39,559 bases of DNA, taken from NCBI GenBank assembly GCA_025964115.1, contig JAOPZM010000025.1, positions 1 through 39,559 on the forward strand. Direction: 5' to 3'. Each line of letters starts with the position of its first letter. The stretch's first letter is position 1. The notes beneath the pieces were generated by a model. The model saw only the letters and a list, made by a program, of their open reading frames with translations, searched no databases and was not told the origin of the DNA. Shown here one piece after another: positions 8,580 through 15,996 of this stretch. The position numbers and the translations under genes were made by a program. This stretch comes from Solirubrobacterales bacterium (lineage in GTDB: Bacteria; Actinomycetota; Thermoleophilia; Solirubrobacterales; Solirubrobacteraceae).

Positions 8580-8621
8580 GGTGCCGTCCTATTTGGAGGC
8601 GGTGCCGTCCTACTTCGAGGC
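8580..8621. repeat. 21-bp tandem duplication over a stop codon
   Basis: Two adjacent 21-base units, GGTGCCGTCCTATTTGGAGGC and GGTGCCGTCCTACTTCGAGGC with the same length and two mismatches, span the 3' end of the minus-strand lipoprotein gene. Read on the minus strand, both units encode ASK followed by a TAG stop, so the end of the gene has been duplicated with a second stop codon behind the first. Confidence 0.75.
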
Positions 8622-9299
8622 CAGGCAGCTTTTGGCGTGGTGCCCCGGCTTGGCGCCTGCACAGCCAAGCCCGCCTTCGCCTTTTTCGATCTCGGTGAGC
8701 AGAATCGTGCTGGGCTTGTGCGGGAAGCTGCTGTCCGGGCCGTAGCCGATGACCACGCTGTCGCCCTTCTGCAGCACGAGCGCCGCCGGGTCTCTCAGCG
8801 GCCTGCCGTTGAGGTAGAAGTGCAGGTGATCGCCGCCGTAGCCGGTGAGCCCGCCGACCTGAGCGGGGCCGAGCTTCACGCCCCACACTGAGAAGAAGTC
8901 GCCGAGCGTGTAGCGGTACGGATGCGGCGCCTCCATGTGGATGATTCCCGTGGAGTCGTGTGTGTGCAGGCTCGACTCCAGGCCCTTGGCGGAGTCGAGG
9001 CCGATGTTGGCCGGCAACGGGCTGAGCAGACCGTTGACATAGATGTGCACCATCGCGTGGATGTGGAACGTTTCCTTCCCGCCCGCGGGTATGCCGATCT
9101 CATGCAGCCGCTGCGCGAGGTGCTGGTATTCCGGCGGCCAAGGTGGCTTACCCGTCTGAAGCCCCGGCCCGGCGATCGTCAGCCCAGGCGGTGCGGCGGT
9201 GCTCGATCCGCAACCTGCGACGGCGAGCGCCAGCAGCCCGACGACGGCGCCGCAGGACAGATACCTGCGCAGAGTTCGTGACGACATACTACGCGGCAT
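8610..9299 (-). CDS. His-rich lipoprotein of unknown function
   Basis: A 229-residue secreted lipoprotein. The hydrophobic leader ends in LALAVAGC, a lipobox whose Cys becomes the membrane-anchored N-terminus. The mature part holds a His cluster, FHIHAMVHIYVNG, followed by LHTHDSTGIIHMEAPH, then YTLGDFFSVWGVKL and DHLHFYLNG. This His-rich core recurs in uncharacterised actinobacterial proteins. I read it as a possible extracytoplasmic metal site, which is inference only. It converges with the secreted hydrolase, and its stop codon lies in a 21-bp tandem duplication. The start at 9299 gives a normal n-region (MPRSMSSRTLRRYL); MSSRTL five codons later is an alternative start. Confidence 0.75.
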   Translation of the reverse strand: MPRSMSSRTLRRYLSCGAVVGLLALAVAGCGSSTAAPPGLTIAGPGLQTGKPPWPPEYQHLAQRLHEIGIPAGGKETFHIHAMVHIYVNGLLSPLPANIGLDSAKGLESSLHTHDSTGIIHMEAPHPYRYTLGDFFSVWGVKLGPAQVGGLTGYGGDHLHFYLNGRPLRDPAALVLQKGDSVVIGYGPDSSFPHKPSTILLTEIEKGEGGLGCAGAKPGHHAKSCLASK

Positions 9300-9462
9300 C
9301 GTAGCAAGACGGCGTCGGCGCGGGTAACGGCCCTCGCGGCGTGACCACGTCCTGGCAACGGCCAGTTCGTCCGTCGCGTCCGCGAGGCCCGATGAGCCCG
9401 TGATAGCTTTCCCGCGCGAGGGTCATAGAGGCCATCAACTTAGTCCGAGAGGGGTCGAGGGC

Positions 9463-10938
9463 ATGGTGCGCAGGGCCGGGTGCGGTGCCGTCGTCTCGAT
9501 GCTGATCACGCTGGGTACGCTCGGCTTGGCGCCGGCGGCCGGGGCCGCCACAACGACGCAGTTGCTACTGAGCCAGGGGGCGGCCTTCTCGATCCTCGGC
9601 CACTCGTGCGGCGGCATCCAGGAGCACGCGTACGCGACGGGCTTCGGCGGGGGCGGCTATCCCACAGGAAAGGTGTACATGCAGACGCGCTGCGGCGGCA
9701 GCGGGCGCGGCGGTGGCTACAAAGTCACAACGTACTCGGCATGGGCGACGGTGACCTGGGACTGGTACGGGGGCACGCGGAGCTTCGCAAGACTCGAAGG
9801 TGCCCCAGAAGTGAGCACGACGTTCTCGGCCGAAGACGCGTACGGCGATCGGGTCTATAACACTGAAACCGCTGCGTATCTGGAAACGACCGCGCCGCCG
9901 GTGGTCGCACCCGCCGCGCCCACCGGCGTGACCGCGACGCAGTCCAACATCGAAGTCGGTGGGAAACTCGAACTCCGCTTCCAGGTCAGCTGGACTCCGG
10001 CACCGGCTACCGCCGGGCTGATCAGCTCCTCGACCGTGACTGCGACTCCAGTGGGCTCGAGCGCACCCGTCCTCACGGCGGCGGTTAGCGGCGGTGGGAC
10101 CAGCACGATCGTCGGCCCCCTCCAGCCCCTCACGACGTACCAGATCACCGTGACCAACACCGACGCCGAAGGGACGAGCCCGCCCAGTGCCGCGATCGAA
10201 GCGAAGAGCCCCAACGAAGACGGTGAAGTCGCCGGCGCACCGCCCCCGCAACCGCCTGACTTCGGGCGCTGCGTGAAAGTGTCAGGAAGCGGCGAATTCA
10301 CGACCTCCAGCTGCGAGGTGGAAAGCACGGCGCACACAGGCGGCTACGAATGGGTCCCGGGCGTGGTGAAGCCGGGCTTCTCGACCTCGATCAAGCCGAC
10401 CACCACCGTCAAGCTGGAAACGTCGACCAGCAAAGAAAAAGTGACCTGCACCGGCGAGAGCAGCACGGGCGAGATCACCGGCACGAAAACAGTCGGGGAC
10501 GTGACGATCAAGCTCGCCGGATGCGAATCCCTGGGAGGCAAGTGCACAACCGCGGGCCTCGCCGAAGGCGAACTCCAGACCGCGAGCCTCGAAGGCATCC
10601 TCGGGGTCGAACGCGTCACCGAAACGCTCGGCAAAGAAACGGTCCACGCCGCCATCGACCTCTATCCGGCGGGCAAATCCGGCCCGGTCCTGGAATACAC
10701 CTGCAGCACGAGCGGCCTGTCGGTGCTGACCGGATCGGTGATCGCGCCCGTCGCCTCCGGGAAAACGGTGAAGACGACAGCCTTCAAGCTGGTCGCGAGC
10801 GCCGGCAAACAGAAACCCGAATCCTTCGAAGGGGGCCTCCGGGAAGTCCTCATGAACGAGGCCGCCGAACAGGTGGGTGTCTCGCTCACCGCAACGCAGA
10901 CCAACGAAGAAGCGGTAGAGGTCAACACGGTCGTCTAG
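9463..10938 (+). CDS. Secreted surface protein with fibronectin type III domain
   Basis: A 491-residue exported protein from ATG 9463. The track start 63 bases upstream would put a polar stretch before the signal peptide VVSMLITLGTLGLAPAAGA. The first 130 residues are Gly/Tyr/Trp-rich and unassigned. A fibronectin type III domain follows (PAAPTGVTATQS to PLTTYQITVTNTDAEGTSPPS). The last 220 residues form a module typical of large secreted proteins of Solirubrobacterales as I remember them: WVPGVVKPGFSTSIKPTTTV, VTCTGESSTGEITGTKTVG, GLAEGELQTASLEGILGVE, ending TLTATQTNEEAVEVNTVV-like. It is probably a cell-surface or released matrix protein; no enzyme motif is visible. Paired Cys residues suggest disulphides. 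Confidence 0.72.
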   Translation: MVRRAGCGAVVSMLITLGTLGLAPAAGAATTTQLLLSQGAAFSILGHSCGGIQEHAYATGFGGGGYPTGKVYMQTRCGGSGRGGGYKVTTYSAWATVTWDWYGGTRSFARLEGAPEVSTTFSAEDAYGDRVYNTETAAYLETTAPPVVAPAAPTGVTATQSNIEVGGKLELRFQVSWTPAPATAGLISSSTVTATPVGSSAPVLTAAVSGGGTSTIVGPLQPLTTYQITVTNTDAEGTSPPSAAIEAKSPNEDGEVAGAPPPQPPDFGRCVKVSGSGEFTTSSCEVESTAHTGGYEWVPGVVKPGFSTSIKPTTTVKLETSTSKEKVTCTGESSTGEITGTKTVGDVTIKLAGCESLGGKCTTAGLAEGELQTASLEGILGVERVTETLGKETVHAAIDLYPAGKSGPVLEYTCSTSGLSVLTGSVIAPVASGKTVKTTAFKLVASAGKQKPESFEGGLREVLMNEAAEQVGVSLTATQTNEEAVEVNTVV

Positions 10939-10964
10939 GCGGGCTTCGCGGACGTCGGCCCGCC
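10938..10964 (+). terminator. Hairpin at the end of the surface-protein gene
   Basis: GGCGGGC-N13-GCCCGCC, a perfect 7-bp GC stem, begins at the last base of the stop codon. Position fits a factor-independent terminator without a T tract. Confidence 0.45.
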
Positions 10965-11014
10965 ACCGCCGTGTAGGGTCACTCGACCGCCGCAGACGAA
11001 CTTGGAGAGATCTG

Positions 11015-11806
11015 TTGGATCTAGGGTTAGACGGCAAGGTGGCGCTTGTCGCGGCTTCGAGCAGGGGCCTCGGCAAGGCCTCGGCGCTGGCGCTCGCGCG
11101 CGAGGGGGCGCGCGTCACGATCTGCGCGCGGACCGAGGCGGACCTCGAAGCCGCTGCTGAGGAGATACGACGTGAGACCCACGCCGAGGTGCTGGCCGTC
11201 CCGGCAGACCTCACGAGCGAGGAGGGCATCCGAAGCGTCGTCACGGCGACGGTCGAGCGTTTCGGCGGCGTCGACGTCCTCGTAGACAACTCCGGCGGTC
11301 CCCAGCGAGGCAAGTTCCCCGACCTCACCGACGACGACTGGCGCCAAGCATTCGAGGTTGTGACACTCAACTTCGTCCGCTTCGTCCGCGAGGTCCTGCC
11401 GCACATGCGCGAGAAGCGGTGGGGCCGCGTGATCGGGATCCAGTCGAGCTCCGTGAAGGAACCGGTCGAGTACATCGACCTCTCAAACGGGCTCCGCCCC
11501 GGCATCGCCGGGCTGATGAAGGCCATCATGCCCGACCTCGCCAAGGATGGCATCACGATCAACCTCGTCCTTCCCGGCATGTTCCTGACGTCCCGGATCC
11601 ACCCCGGCCTGGCCGACGGCGCCGCGCACATCGACAAGACGGTCGAGGAGCAGCTCGCGCCCCTCGCCGCGACGATCCCGTTGGGACGCCTCGGCGACCC
11701 GATCGAGCTCGGTTACCTCGTCGCGTTTCTGGCCTCCGAGCAGGCGTCCTACATCACCGGTGCCGTCTACCAGGTCGACGGCGGCAAGATCAGATCCAAC
11801 GTGTAG
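11015..11806 (+). CDS. Atypical short-chain dehydrogenase (BKR-like) lacking YxxxK
   Basis: A 263-residue Rossmann protein of the SDR superfamily. The N-terminal VALVAASSRGLGKASALALA replaces the usual TGxxxGIG by AASSRGLG. NSGGP stands where NNAG normally occurs. IGIQSSSVKEP supplies the Ser region, but the expected YxxxK is absent: the aligned stretch reads IDLSNGLRPGIAGLMK. ITINLVLPGMFLTSR and the C-terminal ASYITGAVYQVDGG are standard. This matches a known subgroup described as beta-ketoacyl-reductase-like without a perfect NAD motif or catalytic tetrad. Reductase activity is therefore doubtful, and I do not assign a substrate. The TTG start at 11015 follows TTGGAGAGA, which fixes the start. 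Confidence 0.82.
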   Translation: MDLGLDGKVALVAASSRGLGKASALALAREGARVTICARTEADLEAAAEEIRRETHAEVLAVPADLTSEEGIRSVVTATVERFGGVDVLVDNSGGPQRGKFPDLTDDDWRQAFEVVTLNFVRFVREVLPHMREKRWGRVIGIQSSSVKEPVEYIDLSNGLRPGIAGLMKAIMPDLAKDGITINLVLPGMFLTSRIHPGLADGAAHIDKTVEEQLAPLAATIPLGRLGDPIELGYLVAFLASEQASYITGAVYQVDGGKIRSNV

Positions 11807-11872
11807 CGATCACGTGAGACGCTCCGAGTACCGCTGGCGACCCCCCCTGACGAACGCGTCCAGGTTCAACTC

Positions 11873-12685
11873 ATGGTGGACGGCGAGCGCTCAGCTCTGA
11901 GCACCTTCGCTGCCCTGGCACGAGCACGCTGGCCATGGACCGGCAGCGGCCACGGACCGCTGCCGGGGCTGCTGGTCATGCTGACCGTCGTCACCGGCGT
12001 CGTGGACGCCGTCAGCTACATCGCTCTCGGCCGCGTATTCGTCGCCAACATGACCGGCAACGTCGTGTTCCTCGGGTTTGCGCTCGCCGGGACCTCAGGA
12101 CTGTCCGCGCTCGCGTCGCTGGCCGCGCTGGGCGCGTTCCTGCTCGGAGCGCTCGCCGGCGGTCGCATCGCCATCCGCTTTGGCGCGCACCGAGCCCGAC
12201 ACCTGCGGACCGCGATGGCAACCGCGCTCGCGTGGGTGCTTCTCGCCGTTGTCCTCGCGGTAGTGCTCGGCCAGCCGGTGTCGCAGGATGCGCGCTATGC
12301 GTTGATCGCGCCGCTGGCGATCGCGATGGGGATCCAGAACGCAACCGCGCGCCGTCTCGCGGTGCCCGATCTCACAACCACAGTCCTGACGATGACGCTC
12401 ACGGGAATCGCCGCCGACTCCAGGCTCGCCGGGGGAGCAGGAGGCCATCCCATCCGTGGCCTCATCGCCGTGGTCGCGATGTTCACGGGCGCCCTGGTCG
12501 GCGCGGTGCTCGTGATCAACGTCGACCTCGTGCTCCCGCTCTCGATCGCAGCCGTGGTGATAGCCGCGAACGCGCTCGTGGCCGACCGGCTGTCCACCGA
12601 CGCGGGCTCCGACTGGGCCCAACCCGCGGGCCGGACCGACAGCCCTCCGTCCCGCGATCTCAGGGGCGCGGCACCCGGCTCCTAG
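11873..12685 (+). CDS. YoaK family (DUF1275) membrane protein
   Basis: A 270-residue integral membrane protein of the YoaK/DUF1275 family. The family signature is clear: GLLVMLTVVTGVVDAVSYIALGRVFVANMTGNVVFLG covers the first two helices and the AxxTGN motif. Then come helices around ALGAFLLGALAGGRIA, ALAWVLLAVVLAVVLG, and LIAPLAIAMGIQNATARRL with LTTTVLTMTLTGI. Two C-terminal helices (VAMFTGALVGAVLVI, LPLSIAAVVIAANALVA) close it, about seven in all. Function is unknown; transport has been suggested for the family. It lies 66 bases after the SDR in the same direction and may share its transcript. The ATG start has no strong ribosome site. Confidence 0.85.
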   Translation: MVDGERSALSTFAALARARWPWTGSGHGPLPGLLVMLTVVTGVVDAVSYIALGRVFVANMTGNVVFLGFALAGTSGLSALASLAALGAFLLGALAGGRIAIRFGAHRARHLRTAMATALAWVLLAVVLAVVLGQPVSQDARYALIAPLAIAMGIQNATARRLAVPDLTTTVLTMTLTGIAADSRLAGGAGGHPIRGLIAVVAMFTGALVGAVLVINVDLVLPLSIAAVVIAANALVADRLSTDAGSDWAQPAGRTDSPPSRDLRGAAPGS

Positions 12686-12723
12686 CTGCTCGCCAAGCGC
12701 GCCTTCGCGTCCGCGGGTGATTG

Positions 12724-13539
12724 TCAGGCGAGCCGATGGGCGAAGAACGAGAGGATCTCGTCGCGGGCAGCGATCGTAGGTTGGCCCGCCTCGTCGATCA
12801 GGTGGGCGGTCACCACGCTGTGCGGGCTCGACACCACGTGCTCGAAGAACGGCGGGGTCTCAGGGTTGGCCGCGCTGTCCGGGAGCACCCTCGCGATGAA
12901 GCGATCGCCGAGCGCCTCCGCGTAGGCGGCGAACCGCTGCGCCTTGCAGAACCGGTCTCCCTTGAAGCGGTAGGCCATCACGGTCAGATCCTCGTGCTCG
13001 AGGCGCTCTCGAACCGCTACGAGCTCGTCCGGAGCCATCTCAAGGCCGGCAGGATCGTCAAGCGGCAGCGACGGCTGGGCGAGGACCGGTGCGAGCATCG
13101 ACGGCTCGAGCATCATCGTGAGCGCGAAGTTGCCCGTGAAGCACATGCCGATCGCGCCGACCCCCGGACCGCCGCACTCCCCGTGTGCCAGCCTCGCAAG
13201 CAACCGGAGCCATTTGGTCACCGGGCTGGACTCGTTGGCGGCGAAGGCCCTGAACTCGGCGCTCATGCACGCCCGCTTGAGGACGGCCGAACCGCCCTCC
13301 ACGTCGGGCACCGCGCCATCGCGGCCGAACAGCGACGGCATGTACACGGTGAACCCCGCATCGCGGACCCAGCGACTGAAGCGAGCGACCTGCGGGCTGA
13401 TGCCCGGCATCTCCGTCATGACGATCACCGCCGGACCCGCGCCGGCAACGTGCACCACCTTCGTGACACCGTCGAGGGTCACCGTACGGGGATCGAAGTC
13501 CCTCAGCGTGTCGGCTTCGTTGATGCTCGGATCCGCCAT
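12724..13539 (-). CDS. Dienelactone hydrolase family protein
   Basis: A 271-residue alpha/beta-hydrolase of the dienelactone hydrolase family. GPAVIVMTEMPGISPQVARFSRWVRDAGFTVYMPSLFG is the oxyanion-side region, and GAIGMCFTGNFAL carries the Cys nucleophile in GxCxG. DLTVMAYRFKGDRFC and a late His region follow; the protein is about 30 residues longer than the classical 236-residue enzymes. Family members hydrolyse dienelactones in aromatic degradation or other esters; no aromatic pathway genes are nearby, so the substrate is open. The gene is divergent from a TetR regulator at 13654 with an operator-like inverted repeat between them, so it is probably that regulator's target. Confidence 0.85.
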   Translation of the reverse strand: MADPSINEADTLRDFDPRTVTLDGVTKVVHVAGAGPAVIVMTEMPGISPQVARFSRWVRDAGFTVYMPSLFGRDGAVPDVEGGSAVLKRACMSAEFRAFAANESSPVTKWLRLLARLAHGECGGPGVGAIGMCFTGNFALTMMLEPSMLAPVLAQPSLPLDDPAGLEMAPDELVAVRERLEHEDLTVMAYRFKGDRFCKAQRFAAYAEALGDRFIARVLPDSAANPETPPFFEHVVSSPHSVVTAHLIDEAGQPTIAARDEILSFFAHRLA

Positions 13540-13576
13540 CCTCCACCCCTTTCCTCGCTCAGTTCGGGGGATAAGA

Positions 13577-13602
13577 TAGACGATCGTCCGTATAGTTGTC
13601 TA
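13577..13602. promoter_or_regulatory. Candidate TetR operator between divergent genes
   Basis: TAGAC-N16-GTCTA is a symmetric pair across 26 bases, and its left part contains the perfect palindrome GACGATCGTC. It sits between the dienelactone-hydrolase-like gene and the TetR gene, in an AT-richer patch, 38 bases from the former's start and 52 from the latter's. A TetR dimer site, and possibly the overlapping promoters, is the simplest reading. Confidence 0.5.
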
Positions 13603-13653
13603 GCATGCCTGCGATGCCGCATCCGTCGCCCACGACACGCTCGAGGATCGCCG

Positions 13654-14319
13654 ATGACGCGTCGCCTGAATGAGCCACTGGGCAAGGGGCCGCCGCAACC
13701 GAAGCCAAGCGACGGCCGTCGGGCACGCGGGATGCGGAGCCGCACCGCAGTGCTCGAGCGGTCGGTGCAGATGGCCTCGCGAGACGGACTCGAAGGCTTG
13801 ACGATCGGCGCCCTTGCAGCCGAGCTCGGGGTGCACAAGAGCAGCGTGCATGCGCTGTTCGGCTCCAAGGAGGAGCTACAGCTCTCAACGCTGGAGGCCG
13901 CCCGGGCGATTCTCATCGACCATGTGGTCGCTCCGGCGCTCTCGAGCGACGCAGGCCTGCCGCGACTTCGGGCAATCGGAGACGCGTGGTGTGACTACCT
14001 TGCCGCCGATGTCTTCTCAGGTGGTTGCTTTCTCTGCGCCGCTTCCGCCGAGATGGACGGGCGACCGGGGCCGCTCCGAGACGCCGTGGCATCCGTCATG
14101 CGCGAATGGATCGCCGTGCTGGGTGCCAACATCGAGGCGGCGATCAGCGCCGGCGAGCTGCACGCCGAGGTCGAGCCGGCCGCGATCGCCTTTCGACTGA
14201 ATGCCATCGGCATGGCGGCCAACTGGCAGAAGCAGCTGCTGAGGGACCCGTCCGCGATCGGGCACGCGCGCGCTGCCTGGCGATCCGAGCTCGACAGGCA
14301 GCGGCCCGGCGAACGCTAG
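13654..14319 (+). CDS. TetR/AcrR-family transcriptional regulator
   Basis: A 221-residue TetR regulator. The track ORF runs back to 12721, which is only the antisense of the hydrolase; ATG 13654 is the first sensible start. The DNA-binding domain is RTAVLERSVQMASRDGLEGLTIGALAAELGVHKSSVHALFGSKEELQLSTLEAA. The C-terminal part (DVFSGGCFLCAASAEMDGRPGPLRD, IEAAISAGELHAEVEPAAIAFRLNAIGMAANWQ) is of the TetR_C type that binds small hydrophobic ligands. Divergence from the dienelactone-hydrolase-like gene and the inverted repeat between them suggest that it represses that gene. A hairpin follows its stop. Confidence 0.88.
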   Translation: MTRRLNEPLGKGPPQPKPSDGRRARGMRSRTAVLERSVQMASRDGLEGLTIGALAAELGVHKSSVHALFGSKEELQLSTLEAARAILIDHVVAPALSSDAGLPRLRAIGDAWCDYLAADVFSGGCFLCAASAEMDGRPGPLRDAVASVMREWIAVLGANIEAAISAGELHAEVEPAAIAFRLNAIGMAANWQKQLLRDPSAIGHARAAWRSELDRQRPGER

Positions 14320-14331
14320 AGGAGCCTCAGC

Positions 14332-14356
14332 AGGCCCTCCAAGACGGGTTGGGCCT
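14332..14356 (+). terminator. Hairpin after TetR gene
   Basis: AGGCCC-N13-GGGCCT lies 13 bases after the TetR stop and 40 bases before the ECF sigma gene. The stem is 6 bp and perfect, but the loop is long, so this is only a possible terminator. Confidence 0.35.
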
Positions 14357-14394
14357 AACCTCCAGCTGTCAGCGACGTTGCCGATATATGACCG

Positions 14395-15831
14395 ATGAGC
14401 GATTTTGCGCTCCCAACTCGGCCCCCGGGCGGGCTTGGCCCCGCAGAGCGGCTGTCGAGCGACGAGTGGCTGGCGAGACGCGTCTCGATGGGCAGCACAC
14501 GTGCGTTTGCAGTGCTGTACGGCCGGCATCATCAGGCGCTCTACCGCTACTGCCGTTCGATCGTCCGCGACGAGGACGACGCTCAGGATGCGATGCAGAG
14601 CGCGATGATGCGGGCGCTCGCGTCACTGCAAGCCCGCCAGCGCGACGTTGCGGTGCGGCCGTGGCTGTTCCGAATCGTTCACAACGAGGCCGTCTCGCTA
14701 TTGCGCAGGCGACGTTCGCACTCAAGTCTGGTCGAGGGCCTCGAGCCGGGGGACGGCGGCCTGGAGAACACGGTGGAGCAGCGAGAGCGTTTCGCCGGGT
14801 TGGTCGCCGACCTCCAGTGCCTTGCCGAGCGCCAGCGCGCCGCGTTGGTCATGCGGGAGCTGAGCGGCCTTTCCATCGCGGAGATCGCCGCGGCGTTGTC
14901 CACCACTCCGGGCGCGGCCAAGCAGGCGATATTCGAGGCCCGCTGCGCACTCCAGGAGTTCGAGGAGGGGCGCGCCATGGAATGTGAAGCCGTCCGCCGA
15001 GCGATCTCCGACGGCGACCGGCGCGCTCTGCGCGCGCGCAAGATCCGGGCGCACGTGCGCGCATGTCCCGGGTGCCGTGGCTTCGAGGCCATGATCAGCA
15101 CGCGTAAAGCCGAGCTGCACGCGCTTGCGCCGCCCCTGCCTGCACTCGCCGCGACCGCGATGCTGGCGAGGCTGCTGGCTCATGGCGCGGGCGGCGGTCA
15201 TTCGGGAGTGGCGGCGGCAGCATCGGGAGCGGCAGTCGGTAACCACGTGGCGATGTCCGTGACGGTGAAGGCGCTCGCTGCCGTGGCGATCGTGAGCGCT
15301 ACGACCGCCGGCGCGGTGCATATCGCCACGAGCCCCGATGGGCACCGTGCGATCCGCGCCCCAACGCACACAACACCGCCCCGCAGCGGCGCGCCCGGCG
15401 CTCAACCGGGCGCTCACGCAGGCAGCCCGCGGGCGACATTGCGACCTGGATCTGCCGCCAAGCTGCACGGCGCCCCAGGGGCCAAGAACGGCCAGGCGCC
15501 GGCGGGTGGGGCTCTCGGCGCTGCGGCGTCGCCGACCGGGGGCCAGCATGGACGAGCAGGACGCGAAATCGCCAACGGTCGCGACCACTCGGCAGGCGGC
15601 TCCGGCGCACGCGCAGTCCGCCGGTCGGGCTCACCGCGATCACACGCTGGCCATGGCCAGCGCTCGACCGGGCCGGGCCAGACCTCGCCGACGCGCAAGA
15701 AGGCCAAGGAAGGGAACGCGCAGGCCTCGACTCCGGCCGCAGAACGCCTGTCTGCGCGCGGAGGACTCGGCCACCCCCTCCCGAGCGGCGAAACCGAAGG
15801 CGCCGTCACGCCGACGACCCCGAGCGGCTGA
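14395..15831 (+). CDS. ECF sigma factor fused to zinc anti-sigma domain and membrane anchor
   Basis: A 478-residue fusion. Sigma region 2 lies at about 35-105 (YCRSIVRDEDDAQDAMQSAMMRAL, VRPWLFRIVHNEAVSLLRRR) and region 4 at about 135-188 (LAERQRAALVMRELSGLSIAEIAAALSTTPGAAKQAIFEAR). A zinc anti-sigma-like domain follows at 194-232, with Cys197 and the H-x3-C-x2-C motif HVRACPGC (His220, Cys224, Cys227). One membrane helix is at about 288-306 (VKALAAVAIVSATTAGAV). The last 170 residues are a Gly/Pro/Ala/Ser/His-rich tail, probably outside the cell. It is likely a membrane-tethered sigma factor controlled in cis. Internal Met195 begins the anti-sigma part and has its own strong ribosome site. 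The next gene, a secreted protein, may be a target. Confidence 0.85.
   Translation: MSDFALPTRPPGGLGPAERLSSDEWLARRVSMGSTRAFAVLYGRHHQALYRYCRSIVRDEDDAQDAMQSAMMRALASLQARQRDVAVRPWLFRIVHNEAVSLLRRRRSHSSLVEGLEPGDGGLENTVEQRERFAGLVADLQCLAERQRAALVMRELSGLSIAEIAAALSTTPGAAKQAIFEARCALQEFEEGRAMECEAVRRAISDGDRRALRARKIRAHVRACPGCRGFEAMISTRKAELHALAPPLPALAATAMLARLLAHGAGGGHSGVAAAASGAAVGNHVAMSVTVKALAAVAIVSATTAGAVHIATSPDGHRAIRAPTHTTPPRSGAPGAQPGAHAGSPRATLRPGSAAKLHGAPGAKNGQAPAGGALGAAASPTGGQHGRAGREIANGRDHSAGGSGARAVRRSGSPRSHAGHGQRSTGPGQTSPTRKKAKEGNAQASTPAAERLSARGGLGHPLPSGETEGAVTPTTPSG
14962..14979 (+). promoter_or_regulatory. Internal ribosome-binding site and in-frame ATG inside the sigma-factor gene
   Basis: GAGGAGGGG ends six bases before an in-frame ATG (codon 195). 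This start falls exactly at the junction between sigma region 4 and the zinc anti-sigma domain (MECEAVRRAISDG). It could make a separate 284-residue anti-sigma protein besides the fusion. The Gly/Glu codons of the linker would give some purine richness anyway, so chance is possible. Confidence 0.45.
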
Positions 15832-15996
15832 CGCGCCAGCACACAGCGCCCGCCGGTTCGCGGCGCGCGTCATCGACTCTGACTTTCGTGAGCCCGATGC
15901 GTTGTAGCCCTAGGACAGCATGCGAAGAGGCGTCAGAACGCCCGGCGCTGCTGCAGATCCGGCAGATGCCCACAACCCAAGGAAGGTAATCCACCA

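Noticed and set aside
10282-11637. 451-aa minus-strand ORF across the Fn3 protein and SDR genes
   Set aside because: It crosses two well-supported plus-strand genes and the intergenic gap, with no domain in its translation.
12721-13653. Upstream half of the 532-aa ORF ending in the TetR gene
   Set aside because: This part is antisense to the dienelactone-hydrolase-like gene; TetR homology starts only after 13654.
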